From: Unio delphinus
Lineage: Eukaryota; Mollusca; Bivalvia; Unionida; Unionidae
Assembly: GCA_029339505.1 (NCBI GenBank)
Contig: JAQISU010000022.1
Span: 20,695,001-20,759,000, forward strand
Reading direction: 5' to 3'
Length of the DNA: 64,000 nucleotides
Below are positions 28,201 through 43,200 of this stretch, one piece after another. A program made the translations under genes and the position numbers. Position 1 is the first letter of the stretch; every line of letters starts with the position of its first letter. The notes below the pieces were generated by a model. That model was not told the DNA's origin, did not search any database, and worked only from the letters and a program-made list of their open reading frames with translations.

Positions 28201-31200
28201 AAATTGATTTGCTATCTCCTTTTGGTAAGTGTTTTATTTCTGAATTTCTACTTACCTTAATGCCAGAATCAAGATAATCTTCAACTGATGCAGTGTATGT
28301 AATATTTCTGATTTCTTCCTGAACTGGAGGGGGTGATGTGGCCAGCTGTTTGTCAACCATTATTGTTTGTTCCCTAAAGGGTAAATCACCATTATTCCTA
28401 CATTCAGATTTTTCCCCAACTAAACTTTTATCTGCACCTGAATTTGTATTGTTGGTGTCATAAACTGAAGACACTGGCAACTCTGTCACCATATCAACTG
28501 GGCCATTTATGGAAATGAGGTCATCAGACTGACACAACTCTGCATGAGGATCCCTCTCTAAATTTTCTGTGCATGAAGTCTGATGCACTTTCACATCATG
28601 ACCTGCTATGGTCTTTTCATTGCAATATTCACCAAAAGATTTTTCCAACTGACTCTCATTATTATCACTACCATCACCATGAAACGAGTCAACGGTCCTT
28701 GATTGTGACAGACTAGTTTGCTCACTTTGGGAAGTATCATACTTAAGAATTCCTACCTTGGAAATGGGCCTAATTTTTTGTGACATTTGACAGTTACTTG
28801 TACCAGTACTGTTTAAATCTAGTCTAGAAGTTGTACAACTGGTAAAATTATTATAAGCACCAGACATACATGTTTGTCCCAAACAAACTAGTCCTCTGCA
28901 ACTGTCTGCATCTAAGCTATCTGTGTGACATATTTCCTGACAATACTCCTCTAGAGTTTTGGCATTCTGAGTGGCACTCTCTGGTGTCCTTCCTGTTTTA
29001 TTAGATTCTATTTTTTCTTTAATATTATTGTCCTTATCACCATACATATTCTTCCCTGCCAATACCTTTATTGGTTCTTCTTCTTCATCTTCCATAGCAA
29101 TGCTTCCCACCTCATCACTCTTAAAATCCTTTTCTGCTTCATCATCTGAAACACTATCATCATCATCATCACTGTCGTATAAAAAAAACTGAGCATCCTG
29201 AACATCACTTGCAACAAATGGAACATTAGAATTTCCTTCTCTCAAGTCATTCTGAACTATATTTCTAACACCAATCGGTATAGTCTCGTCCCCATCTCTT
29301 ACTTCATGCACAATTGGAATATTAATACTTTTATCTCTTGGACCATTTTGAATCACTGCAATATTCCCTGTTGCATCTGCTGCTAGAGCATGATTTCTAG
29401 TATCTCTATTTGGGTGATTCATATGGATAAAATTGTCATTCCATTCATTTGACTGTGCATTATTTTCATTGTTCTGATTTCTATCTTCAACATTATGATT
29501 GGTTGAATTTGCTTCATTTTGATTGTCAAATTCCTGATTAGCTGCATTCTGAATGGATGCACAATGACTTGCTTCATTTCGATCATCTGCATTCTGATTG
29601 GCTGCATGCTGATTTGTTTCACTCTGATTGACTATGTGCTGATTAGCTGCATTCTGAATGTCTGCTGGCTGATTTGTTTCATTCTGATTGGCTACTTGCT
29701 GATTAGCTGCATTCTGATTGGCTGCATAATTAGCTTCATTCTGGTTGGCTGCTTGCTGATCTGCTGCATTTTGATTTCTCAGCTGTTGATTGGCTGCTTG
29801 CTGATTAGCTGCATGTCGATTAGCTGTTATTAAACCACCTGATACCCCTAAACCAGTTCCAGCACTGAGCCCTACTCTGTAATGATAAGGATACAAGTGT
29901 AATTTCAAACAGTAACCTCAGCAGTCATGAAAGCTGCCAAACTGACTCATTTTGAAATGAATCACTGATGATATATTCATTAACAATTTATCCATAATAC
30001 TTTAAGAACAAAATTTTGATGGGATATTGGTTTTGAAGACACTAAAACCATTTGAATTAAATGATACTGTGGGACATAAAAAAAATTACATTATTTTTTT
30101 AAGTGAAACTGGAGTGAAATGTGTAGATATGGATGTAATACTTCAATGATTTTGATAAGAACTAAACTACCACTATACCATAAACAATATTTCTTATATG
30201 ATTATCATCTTCAATCAACTGACAACTGCAAGACTTTGTAGCATAACATTCTTTCCAAATTCAACAAAAAATTTTTTAATTTCTGAAGTCTTGGGACATG
30301 TGAATTAGGTGAAAAAAGTTTCGCTGTAAATTCAGGGACAGGGAAAAAAAATTTTTTTTACCATGTCCCAAATCTATATGGTTCATATGGTAACATGGAA
30401 AGATTGTGTAAATATTTTTTACAGTTTCTGGTTCAGGGCATCTCACCGCTGAAAATCCATCCCCACTGCCTGTAGTTTCTGATACATGGCTTTCAGAATA
30501 TAAATATCCCTGTCCACAGCACCTCTAGTTTCTGGTCTCAGATTCTTGATACTGAAAATAACTGTCCAAAAAACACCTCTAGTTTCTGGTCCTAGACTCA
30601 CAGTACTGACAACACTTATCTAAAAGTTAAAACATCTCAGTTTCTGGTCCAGGTTTCCGATTACTGACAACACTTGTCTAAAAGTTAAAACATCTCAGTT
30701 TCTGGTCCAGATTTCCAATTACTGACAAAACTTGTCTAAAAGTTAAAACATCTCAGTTTCTGGTCCAGGTTTCTGATTACTGACAAAACTTGTCTAAAAC
30801 ACCCCTTTTTCTGGTCTAGGGTTTTCTGTACTTATATTACTTGTCTAAATTTTTTTTTTTTTTTTTTTTTTAATGGTTTAACGCCATTTTTCAGCACAAT
30901 ATAGGCTATACATGGCGGCCAGTATTAATGGTGGAGGAAGAAACCGGACAAAGCCCGGAAAGAACCACCGACCCACAAGAAGCTACTGACAAGCTTTCTC
31001 ACATAACTACATTTGCCGAATCTTAGACTCGAACACACGCAGACAGAGGTGAGAAGGCAGTGGTCCACCTGAAGTTTCTGGTCCAGAGTTCTCAGTACTT
31101 ACAAGTGCTATCCCCGAAGTTTCTGGTCCAAGACTCTCCATTTTCAGAGCTGGGGCCATAAGTAATGTTATGAATTCCATGTTACTTAAGAAATTTAACA

Positions 31201-34200
31201 ACTTACTGCAATTTTGAAACCACTAATGAAAATTAATAAAGATACAATAATTTTTTAATAATAATAAGGTCACAGCCAGCATTCAGAGAACTGCGTGCTT
31301 AAATTACAACTGTAACCTATTTTAACTTAACCCAAGGTCAAGGGAGGGTATCACAAAATAAACACTCTTACCTTAAACCAAGGTCAGAAAGGGTGTCACA
31401 AAATAAACACTCTTACCTTAAACCAAGGTCAGAAAGAGTGTTACAAAATATACCATCTTACCTTTAAACCATGGTTGGGGGAGGATGTCACAAAACATAA
31501 ACCATCTTACCTTAAACCAAGGTCAAAAAGTGTGTCACAAAACATAAACGATCTTACCTTAAACCAAGGTCAGAAAGGGTGTCACAAAATAAACACTCTT
31601 ACCTTAAACCAAGGTCAGAAAGGGTGTTACAAAATATACCACCTTACCTTTAAACCATGGTTGGGGGAGGATGTCACAAAACATAAACCATCTTACCTTA
31701 AACCAAGGTCAAAAAGTGTGTCACAAAACATAAACCATCTTACCTTAAACCAAGGTCAGAAAGGGTGTCACAAAATATACCATCTTACCTTAAACCAAGG
31801 TCAGAAAGGTTACCTTAAACCATGGTTGGGGGAGGGTGTCACAAACATAAACCATCTTACTTTAAACCAAAGTCAGAAAGGGTGTCACAAAACATAAACC
31901 ATCTTACCTTAAACCAAGGTCAGAAAGGGTGTTACAAAATATACCACCTTACCTTTAAACCATGGTTGGGGGAGGGTGTCACAAACATAAACCATCTTAC
32001 CTTAAACCAAGGTCAAAAAGTGTGTCACAAAACATAAACCATCTTACCTTAAACCAAGGTCAGAAAGGGTGTCACAAAATACACTGCCTTTTGTTTCATT
32101 CTAGATAATAACAAAGACAAGGCAAATTAAACTCATTAACAATTAGCATCATAAACCCGATGATAACCCATCATTGCAGTCAAAGCAACTGAAAAAGTAA
32201 CTACTATTTTTCACTTTTCATTGATGAGGACTTACCTGGAGCATCCTTTTGGAGGTTCCTTAAACATCCGCTCCAGGTGAAGAATAGTAAGGTGTGGAAG
32301 AAAATGGACAAAGTTACAGAAGTCCTCCAAGCTGATGGCATGGCATCGACACAAAGTCAGATCTGTTATGTTTAGCCAATACATCTGACCTGAAATATTT
32401 TCATATGCAACTAAAAAGACAAATCAAAACATTTTATCTTACAATGGAAAATGACATAACTGATGTAATAAAAATTGGAACATTTTATCTTAAAATGGAA
32501 AATGACAACCATACATGCCAACCCATGACAAGGAAAAAGCATAAGTGGTCAAAAAGTGAAATCCAGCCAGAAAAAGTGTAATCCACATATAACATGCGAA
32601 AATTTTAATGAACAATGATTTATTTGCCCCTCTCATCATTTAACATCCTTTACTGCTTCAAGTTTTCATTTGTAGCACTTTTAGCTTTACACACACACCG
32701 AGTAGAATCCATCTGAAAACTTTTAGCACCAAACATTAAAATTCTTTCCACACAACTTGAAATAGATGTCACATGATGCTGCCCTCATGTCTTCATATCT
32801 GAAGGCTTCTGCTATTTTTTGTTTTCTTTAATTTTTGCCTTTTTCTAATCCATCTGTAAAATTATTTGAAAGGAGATAGTTTTGCTCTCATATACGCATT
32901 GACTAAAATGAAATATACTTTTTAGCGCCAAATACCTTTAGACTGGTTCTCCACGCATATGCGTGTAAAGATTGAAAATAGAAAACCAGTCTGTTCTCTC
33001 CTCACTAAGCAATACAGCTGCAAAAATAGAATATGGGTAGAAAATTGCTATAAATAGAACATGATATTGTCAGGAAAGTGCACGCAAGTCCACGGAAAAT
33101 CATACTTTTATACTGTAGTTATGAAGAAGCTGTCTTTTCTAAAATATGGTCTGTGGGATTAATTGAATGTTAATAAAAACAAGAAAACAAATAATTGATT
33201 TTTTTGGGAAGGTGGATATACCAAAAAAGCGTAATCCATATATGTTTACGCATAAGGCATAATTTAGTGAAAAAAAGCGTAATGATTACGCCAACAGTGT
33301 AATTGTTGGCATGTATGCTTAACTGATGTAAAAAAAATGGAACATTTTATCTTAAAATGGAAAGTGACTTGATGTATTAAAAAAATGGAACATTTTATCT
33401 TAAAATGGAAAATGACTTGATGTATTAAAAAAATGGAACATTTTATCTTAAAATGGAAAATGACTTGATGTATTAAAAAAATGGAACATTTTATCTTAAA
33501 ATGGAAAATGACTTGATGTATTAAAAAAATGGAACATTTTATCTTAAAATGGAAAATGACTTGATGTATTAAAAAAATGGAACATTTTATCTTAAAATGG
33601 AAAATGACTTGATGTATTAAAAAAATGGAACATTTTATCTTAAAATGGAAAATGACTTGATGTATTAAAAAAATGGAACATTTTATCTTAAAATGGAAAA
33701 TGACTTGATGTATTAAAAAAATGGAACATTTTATCTTAAAATGGAAATTGATATGGAAATGCTGAAGCTAAATGATGATTTAATAAAATGATCAACTGTT
33801 TTAAATGAACTCTAAGAATATAAAACCAATATAATACCAATATAAAACCAATATAATACCAATATAAAACCAATAGAATACCAATAGAATACCAATATAA
33901 AACCAATATAATACCAATATAATACCAAAAGACAAAACTGACTAAAATCAGTCAAGAACACAAAATTTAATCATAGCATGGACATTTGGAATTAGAACTT
34001 TTTATTCAGGCAAAATCTGAGTTTATTACTTGTTACAATTTTCACTGTGTGAAGATCTAACATTCAAGATTTTAGTCAGTTTTTTTTTTGACTATCAAAA
34101 TAGTAGTCTTACCACTAGTAAACCAGGATAATGGTTTCTGTAGATGTGGACAGTTATAGATCTCCAGGGTCTTGACGCAGGGAAAACACTCTCCAACAGT

Positions 34201-37200
34201 CCTCATTCCAACATCACTGATCAGTCCTGGCAGCTCTAAAACATCAGCCAAACCATGTGCCACTAAATCTTCATTTTTCCAATCTTCTGAGAATGAAAAA
34301 TGCATTTATAGAAAATTAGTAGGATTGAACAATATATGAAATCATGATTTCAAAATGGACTCTGTTATGAAGTAGTGTTCCATAACACAATCTTACTGTT
34401 GATACTAATTATACACAGGATACACTTGTTTTTACTTGCTAACAATTAACAGTTTTGGAGTCATTTGTGCTAAAAAGCAATCAAGCATCTTATAAGTATG
34501 GCCACTATACACATATATAAGCATATAAGACAATCGTGTACAAACATTCCCTGTCTAACTGTGGGGCCCAGCATGGGGGTAAACTATGTGTATAATAGTG
34601 AATGTACAATGATGTCAAGATTTCATTCAGTAGAACTGTTATGATCATTTGTCCTTTTTTCTCACTTCAACAACTAAATATATCCTACCCTGAATTCTTA
34701 ACTCCTGTTAACTTAAAAATAAAAATTATATCTAGAATATAATTAGCAGCTATGGTTCTATATTGTACATAATCAGACAATACATCAAAGATAATCATTT
34801 ATTATGAACTTTAAAGCCATCTTTTAACCCATACTACAGGAGTTCTATAAAAAATATAAAAAATATGTTTATTACTTGCATAAATTCTTATCTACACCAC
34901 CATTAGCTTACATAATCAACCTAGTAACAGGCATTGATAATTAGAGAGTAAGTATTTTTTAAATGCATTATAATTATGTTCAATTTGGAATATGTCTACT
35001 AATAAAATGTGGAAATAAGATAGATTCTGTTCTTTATTCAAAATAAATTGTTTTGTTGTATAGTAGTTCATGCTGTATTTAGCAAGAATTAATATAATAA
35101 ATTGCATTATTAACCTGCAGTAGTGTACTTTTCTTTTTCTTTTTTAATTATCTATTGTCGAATCTGGTCATAAATAATAATCATGACCATAATGCTTCAA
35201 AAATTTAATAGACAGAAATTTGAATGAGTGAGCATAACTTCAAAAACATTTGCAATTACCTTAAATTTGCTCTAAAACCTGTTTTGAGAGACCAATGCTA
35301 TGAGAGACCATCTGTTTTGAGAGACCAGAATCTCCATGCACAGACTTATTCATTATTTAGTGTTATGACCTGTTATGTGAGACCACCTGTCTTGAGAGGT
35401 TCAAGGAAATAACAGGGATTTACAGCCTTTGAAACCAAAACCTCTTCCACATCCAATATGGAATGAATAAAGTTGTACAGGGTATATAAAAAGCCATGAA
35501 AAATAAGAAGCCACATTAATTAATTAAACAGTACAATTAGAGAGAGACTGAAAATAATACAAGTTTTTCTCCTAAAAAAATATTTTAGTGACTTCATTTT
35601 TTCATCACTTTCACCCATCCGTTTTGTAATATTAGAATATTAGATGACCAAACTTGCAATCCTCATTATATTCATTAAGCTGTTCATTATAAAATGCAGA
35701 ATCACATGGTTCACAGAGCCTGCACAAAAACAGTAAGGTAATGGTAATGGTAAACAAATATTTAGTTCCTGAGAAAATGTCTTCCATGGACATGTATATT
35801 CAGGTTGCAAGTACAGGGTGTTGTATCTTGAATATCATTGTGTAATTTCACTGTTTGCATGGCTGGCACCCCTACCACCCCAAATTTCACCTCTGTGTGC
35901 GAGTGATTGGTGAAATTGTTAACATGAACCTGCCAATTTTGTAGAAGTTAAATTAAGCACAAGCGTAATCATGAATAGATTTTATTTTATACCATGGATC
36001 TCATGAGGGGATCACTAAGACAGTATAACAATTGTAAATAATGAGGAATCTTGTAAGTAAAGTTCTTATTCATATTTATGCCAGTCAAAAATTTACAAAA
36101 CACAATTATTTCTTTAACTTGACATGTTAAATAAATTTTTTTAGTGGTATACATGTCTTACAAAAATGCATGTATCATATATTGAATTTCTCAATGTTCA
36201 ATTTATTTTTAAAAGACTGTCATACTCTGGATTGTTGAATTGATGACTAGACAATTTTTTATAGTAGGAATTTTTGCTCATTTCAGGTATAGTTTTCACC
36301 TAACTGCTCATTTTAGTAGACATCTGATATACTTTGTTTTTTCTGCCCTACGTGAAATGATGCACAGAATTTCATTGCCGCAGGTTAAAGGTGAGTGATT
36401 TGATTTCTACTTATTTGTGATTTCTCTTTCATCTTTGTTTCCAAAAAATCTCCTCATATTAAAGTTACTACAATGTTAAACAGATAAATTGTCTTAGCAT
36501 TGTTCGCTCGGAAATCTTTAATATCTCACAATACACATATGTTATTGCATTTCAGTGGTGAAGTCTTTGAATATTAACCAGCATTGTGTACAATTTAAAA
36601 AGTGCAGCCTGCAGCTGAGTGAACGTTCCCACGCCGTAATGGATGTCCAGTTACACAATTATAATGCTGTGACTAATAACTGAGGAAACTTAATCTGTCC
36701 ATTACAAACTACAACCTGGGCAATCCACAATGACATGTCCATCAAAGACACATCATGAAAAGAATTGTTGTCCCCTGTGGGAACATGGATTTTAAAAAGA
36801 AACACACTATGAATGTACTGTATATCCAATACAAAACACAAGGCAAAATACAAAACACAAGGTAAGCAATGTGTATTAAATTCTTTGCCAAACAAAACAA
36901 AAAAACATTCTTGATGGATAGCACATTTTCACAGGTGTCTAATTTCAATGTTAGGGCAACTGTGTTTCTACTGTTTTTTTCCTGATACCAAATGATGCAA
37001 TGTAATGTTTTTCATGACAAATAGTTATTTTATGCCACCTGAAAATACCACCATTAGCTTACATAATCAACCTAGTAACAGGCTTGAGAGAGTGAAACTC
37101 ACAGACCCAGATCTGCCATCACATAATGTACCGGCAGATAAGGGTCTATGCTCACTTTAATATTTGAAACAAGCTGCACAGACCCAGATCTGCCATCACA

Positions 37201-40200
37201 TAATGTACCGGCAGATAAGGGTCTATGCTCACTTTAATATTTGTAACAAGCTGCACAGACCCAGATCTGCCATCACATAATCTACCGGCAGATAAGGGTC
37301 TATGCTCACTTTAATATTTGAAACAAGCTACACAGACCCAGATCTGCAATCACATAATGTACCAGCATATAAGAGTCTATGCTCACTTTAATATTTGAAA
37401 CAAGCTGCACAGACCCAGATCTGTCAGTGAATTACATATGAAATATTATTGCTTAATGTTATAGCTATGATGCTGTTGCTGCAACAAAAGTAACTGTATA
37501 TACAAACTTATAAACTGGTCCAACTCCAAAGTCAGTTAAATGCCTTATTTATAAAAGAATTTTATACATGTACTGTCATGTGATTTTTCAGTCTTTACTT
37601 TATACCCTGTTTTGTTCAAGGTCAATATCTCTGAGTGTTTTAATCCTCAAAATCTATATATAGCCTATGCTGACCCTGTTATGATTTGACAATTATGTCT
37701 GGTTGTAATAATAATATAAAAACTCACCCATTTGCGTGAAGCCCAAAACTCAGAACACTGTTGACCCCATTACCTGTATATGTTGGCATTAATGATGTCA
37801 TATTAACCTCTGTGGTGCGTTTACTTCAGCCAACACTTCTTTCAGTAACAAAAACTTGACATCAGGAAACTGACATCAAATTATTTAACAGAATTTTGAA
37901 TTAAATATTGGTTCTGTCAACATATTAAAATAAAATATGGCTCCTTGTATTGTAAGGGAAAATTTTACATTTTTACACTAATATGCTGAATGTTGCATTA
38001 GACGGGTGACCTTTCTTGAGGGGTATTTTTTAACACAAAACTTTACAATGCCAAGGGATTCTGGCCACTGGTCAGGGGTCATTCATGAGGGAAACCACTA
38101 TACAGGACATCCGCATTACGGCGTTCCGCTCATACAGCGTCAGTTTTTATTTGTTGTCGTAATCCTCTTACTTTAAATCAAAAGCTAGAAATGATACAGC
38201 TTAGTGAGAAGAGCATGTTGAAAGCTGAAATAGGCCATAAGCTAGGTATGGCGCGACAAACAGTTAGCACAGTAGTGAATGTAAAAGAAAAGGTTTAAAA
38301 AGAAATTAAAACTGCACTCCAGTGCAGACAACAGTGATAAGGAAGTGAGCTAGCCTTATTGCAGAGATGGAGAAAGTGTTATTCTTATGGATTGAAAACC
38401 AAACTAGCCATAACGTACCTTTAAGTCAAGGCCTAATTCAGAGTAAGTCGTTAACTCTCTTCGATTCTATAAAGGCCGAAAAAGGCGAGGAGGCCAAAGA
38501 AGAGAAGTTTGAAGCTAGTAGTGGTTGGTTTATGCATTTTAAGGAAAGAAGCTATCTCCATAATATAAAGGTGCAAGGTGAGGCAGCTAGTTCTGATACT
38601 AAAGCAAGAGAGTAAGATTCGTTGAAAGCTCAGAAGATGAAATATTTTTAGGTTAGTGATATGTTACTAAGCTATTTTCTACATATTTTTTGTTTAGTAG
38701 TTCTGAATAAAATATTTCTTATTTTTTTTGTACAGTATTCTCTATTTTTTGAATAGGCAGTATTTTATATTTTTGTAAATATTAAACCAATTGTGGTATG
38801 TACAGTGTCTGATTTACCTAAACTTATCACTAGGTCCGTCATACGTCCTGCTCGCTTTACGACTGGTCGGTGGGAACTGTACGTAGTCATAAGTCGACGA
38901 TTACCTTTATATCGTATTTTCTTTCAGTCTAGTGCTTTTGTGCAATCAATATATGATATAGGAAACATATTTTAAAGCTTTTATATATACTACCGAGTGA
39001 AAACGAATGTGACTCGCTTTACGGCTATATTCGCATTGCAGCGGTGGTCTGGAACCGAACCCGCCATATTAGCGAGGTATACCTGTACTCCTATAGTAAG
39101 TAAAAGTCACACAAGACATTTATGTGTTTAGTACTGATTCCAGTAATTGGTGACATTGTTAGTAACTTGATTACACATACCTTTAAATAGCAATTATACA
39201 CTTTATTTGGACCATTCTACATCCATATTCATTTACAAGGTTATTATTTACATGCCCCGATAAATACAGCAAAACTCAGTGTAGACATTTTTGGATGTAA
39301 CCTAAAGGTGTAATACACACTTAATGTTGCACCCTATGATGTCAAAATGAAACCTACGCAAATTGGAAGAAAAAACTGTACTACCCTAAACTGTTCTGAT
39401 TATACCTAAAGTGCTCTTTTCTTCACCCAGTTTGTTTAAGCAATATTAGTATTCAATTTTCGAACAACAATTAGTATTTATGCACCTACATGACCAAATT
39501 GACATAAAGTACACAGAGCCAGATCAGCTGATGCATTATGTAACAGATGAAATGGGTTTGCACAGTATACAGTTGGACTCGACTAACAGAGAATATATGG
39601 TATGTCTCACAATTCATAATGCAGAGATTTAATAAAAACCTGATGGGAAAGCATCCACAAATCCTAGTGACAGCTTATTGAGGACTGTGAACTGAACATC
39701 AGCAAGATGAAGGGCTGAAAACATGCTGTCCTTGGTTAGGGATGGCTGCACACACAGATCCTGCAGGCTGAAACAAGACATAACAAGCTTAAAACTGGTT
39801 ATAATTAATTAGTTATAAAACCTTAATGAATATTCATGAATTTTCTGACATTGTTAGGGTGGATACTGTCACTCAACTTTCACTCCATGAATATGTGACA
39901 AAAACAAAAATCAATTCCATTTCTCTACAAAGCAAATGAATTTTTTTTAAACTAACTAAGATACGATTGTAAACAAAATTAATGTACAGGACTTATGTTA
40001 ATATAATGTGGGAAGTATGAAATGAGAAGAAAGTACATTTTTATAGTCTTTTATGTTTCTCCAAGAATATATATCCAATCACTAGGAAATGATAGTACCT
40101 CCCAAATCAAGCCATCCTGGAAAGATGAAAATTCCGTCTTGGCTGACTATACAATACAAATACAAAGGTAAAAAACTTGACTCAATATCTCCCCTTGCCA

Positions 40201-43200
40201 CTAAAATGCTGCAACCCATCAGCCAAATGTTCACCAGCTTAGAGTGGTCAGAGGGTTTAATACTAATGTGATCATATAAGTATTTTTGGGAAAACCTAAT
40301 TTACAAAAAAAATTACTTGCTCTATCAAATATATCACAATTATGTTAGGAGAATAAGAAATAGGAAATGCATGAACATCTTACCTTTTATCTTCACTCCA
40401 TTTGAGAAAGAATTCCTGGATTCACAGTATAAACAACAAACTGCTCTCCTAATATGAGGATTGCACAACCAACAGTCACACTGCCAAGATGATAGAATCA
40501 AGATAGGGAAATGAGTGACACTTCCCAAGTGAAAAGTCTGGGTGAATTCAGCAAAAGAGCCTGCTGAGGAGACTGCTCTGACACCAAACTGGACTGTTAC
40601 AGCAACTACATTCACTCCACATTCTGAATGATTTACACAACTGCAGCTTCAGCAAGATCCTTACCAAAGGCTCCATTAATCTGAACTGAGCCACGTCAAA
40701 ACCCTGGACAAAATCCATTTACAAAGCGGAGATTCTGGTCTATCCAGGTCAAAATTGGATAGCAGGTCTGACAGACCTTTACTGTACCCAATATTTCCTG
40801 ATGATGAAGATCATTGATCAGTAGCCTTTGGTCATAACAGCAGCTAACCTTTTCGGGTCAAAAAGACAGAAAATGTCTGAGATGCAGTATTGAGGCACTC
40901 AACAAGATGATTATGTTGATGCTGCACCAGTTCCTGAGAATCCTCTACTTTCCCTCACAAGCCTTCAAAGTGAAAGATTTCTAGGTCATGAGATTCTTAC
41001 CAACATATAAGTTTGAAATTCCTTTTAACACAAAGCTACTGTGACAAAAGCCAGACATGAAGGTGGAGCCTGTCTGAGCAGGGATAAAACATCTGTGGCC
41101 ATGACTATTTGAGCAGTTGGGGCCTAAGAGAGATTTTTCTATGGATGTATATCACTAGATCAAGCAGATTACTCACCCTGGACTTGTCACACCGTGTGGG
41201 GGGGAGGGGTTTGTCAGAATCACTCAAACCCCTTATTTCCGGATATTTTCAGAAAATGGGATGGAGTCAAAGGCATAGGCAAAAAATTCAACCCAACAGT
41301 ACAGGCTTCTAGTTCCAGGAATGGTGAAATGAATGGTGAATGGTGACACCTCATAGCAAAAAAGTCTTCATTGGACATCCATAAAGTACATAAATCAAGT
41401 TCAAGACTGATGGATTGTTGGACCACTCTACAAGATGGCGAGGGCATTAAGCCTCCTATGGATATGCCAGATCATGACTGTTATCTTCATCTGGGCATAA
41501 AAAAGCATAAAGTCTCAAACCAGAACACAGGTCCAGTGAAGTGGTCCCTCACCCTGTTTGAGGAAGACCACCACCACTGAGTTGTCGAATATGAGAACCG
41601 TCTTCCCAAAATGTTAATCCTTCTCCTCAGTAAACAGAATGAAGCTGTTGAAAACAGATCAATGTATGATGCTAAAGTCACTAAGGAACCAGCGAGGCAG
41701 CCAAAATGACTACCATGAATTTCACTGTACTAGTGTGATCGTGATCTGGAAGGTGCTTCTCCTTCCTGCAATAGTCTGTGTGGTGTTGATTTCACTTGAC
41801 CCAAGCAAACGCATAGCCCTTAACAACAGACGCTGTCCTTTTCTTAGAAGACACACTGTCTTTGTCAGAAATGATTTATTTGGGGAATGCAATCAATCTG
41901 CTGAAAAAGTATGTTACCTCCACACTAGTGTTGACAGAAGTTTCCTCTTGGAAAATGCTGTCTCTCCTTTTATTCTTGGAGAAACACACTGTTCCAGATA
42001 TGTTATGAATAATTTCAGACCTAATTTATTATGAATGTGAGGAGGAAGAATTACTTCCTTCTCTTCCTATATATATACACTTTGGCAAGGCCCAAAATGT
42101 TGCTGGACCACAGCAACAGGGCATCCGTCAATTTATGTATAGTTGTTCATAAAAAACATGTTGTAAGTGTCTGATGGGACTTTCTTGTGACATATTATAC
42201 CCACACTTCTACCATCTTTAAATAAAATGTCTGAATTAAGAAATTTTAAACTTTTGTATGATCAATAACTGATAGTTTAAATCTATAATAACCAAAACTG
42301 CATCAGCTTCATTGGTATCCTTACTACTTATTTTCCTTAATGAAAACAAAAATATATATCACAAATTATTTGCATTTTCAGCATTCAAAACTAATTGTTT
42401 GGTCCCTTACAGCACACATGCATTAGAATCTAGCTGTCTCAAAATGGTATATATTCAACTTCATGAGCATGTTCTGTTGTTAACAGTGTATGCAGCCATT
42501 ATGGATGAAGTACACAACTCCCTCAATATCTCTCACCCTGATATCTCACAAACCTGCTTATAACATAGGGTCAGTCAAGGATCCCATTTCTTTTCACTAG
42601 AATGTACCACAAATTTGAAACCTATTTGTTGAACATGAAGAAAATCAAGATCAAATTGATAACTGAAACATTGATAATCGCTGAAAACTATATCATTTTA
42701 TTGTTGAAAACGGTTAAAATGACCTAGAAATTTGAATCCACTTCATGAAATTGTCAACTTTTAATAAGTTATGTATTTTGTTAAAATTTCTTTCACAACA
42801 TTCTTTGTACATCGTAAATAACAGTATGCAACAAAAATTTGATCAATTAAATTATCACTAATGCCAACTTGAAGCAGCACTATAATAAGTAAGTACCCAT
42901 TAAATAAATTTTTTATCAAGTGATGTGCGTATTTTAGTTATCTCTTCAGTTTGGTTTAAGTGTAATGATCATAAATACATGTGCCCTGTTGTATTTGAAC
43001 ATAAAATGTGTTAATCTACGATAGCAGCAATGTCCACTGGTATTTCTGTGAGAACCTAATTAAGTGCCAATGGTGTTTTGATACCTAATTTATCAAATAA
43101 GGAGGGTGGATTAACTTAAAAGTTAAAACACATGCAAATCCAACCTGCGTAAGAGCTAGAGCGCGGTATAATATCAGGTCAACTCATTTTGATCAGTTGA

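Noticed and set aside
41109..42034. Cluster of short frames that might form a gene or transposase
   Set aside because: Frames overlap on both strands, no known motif was seen, and stops separate them; cannot be supported.
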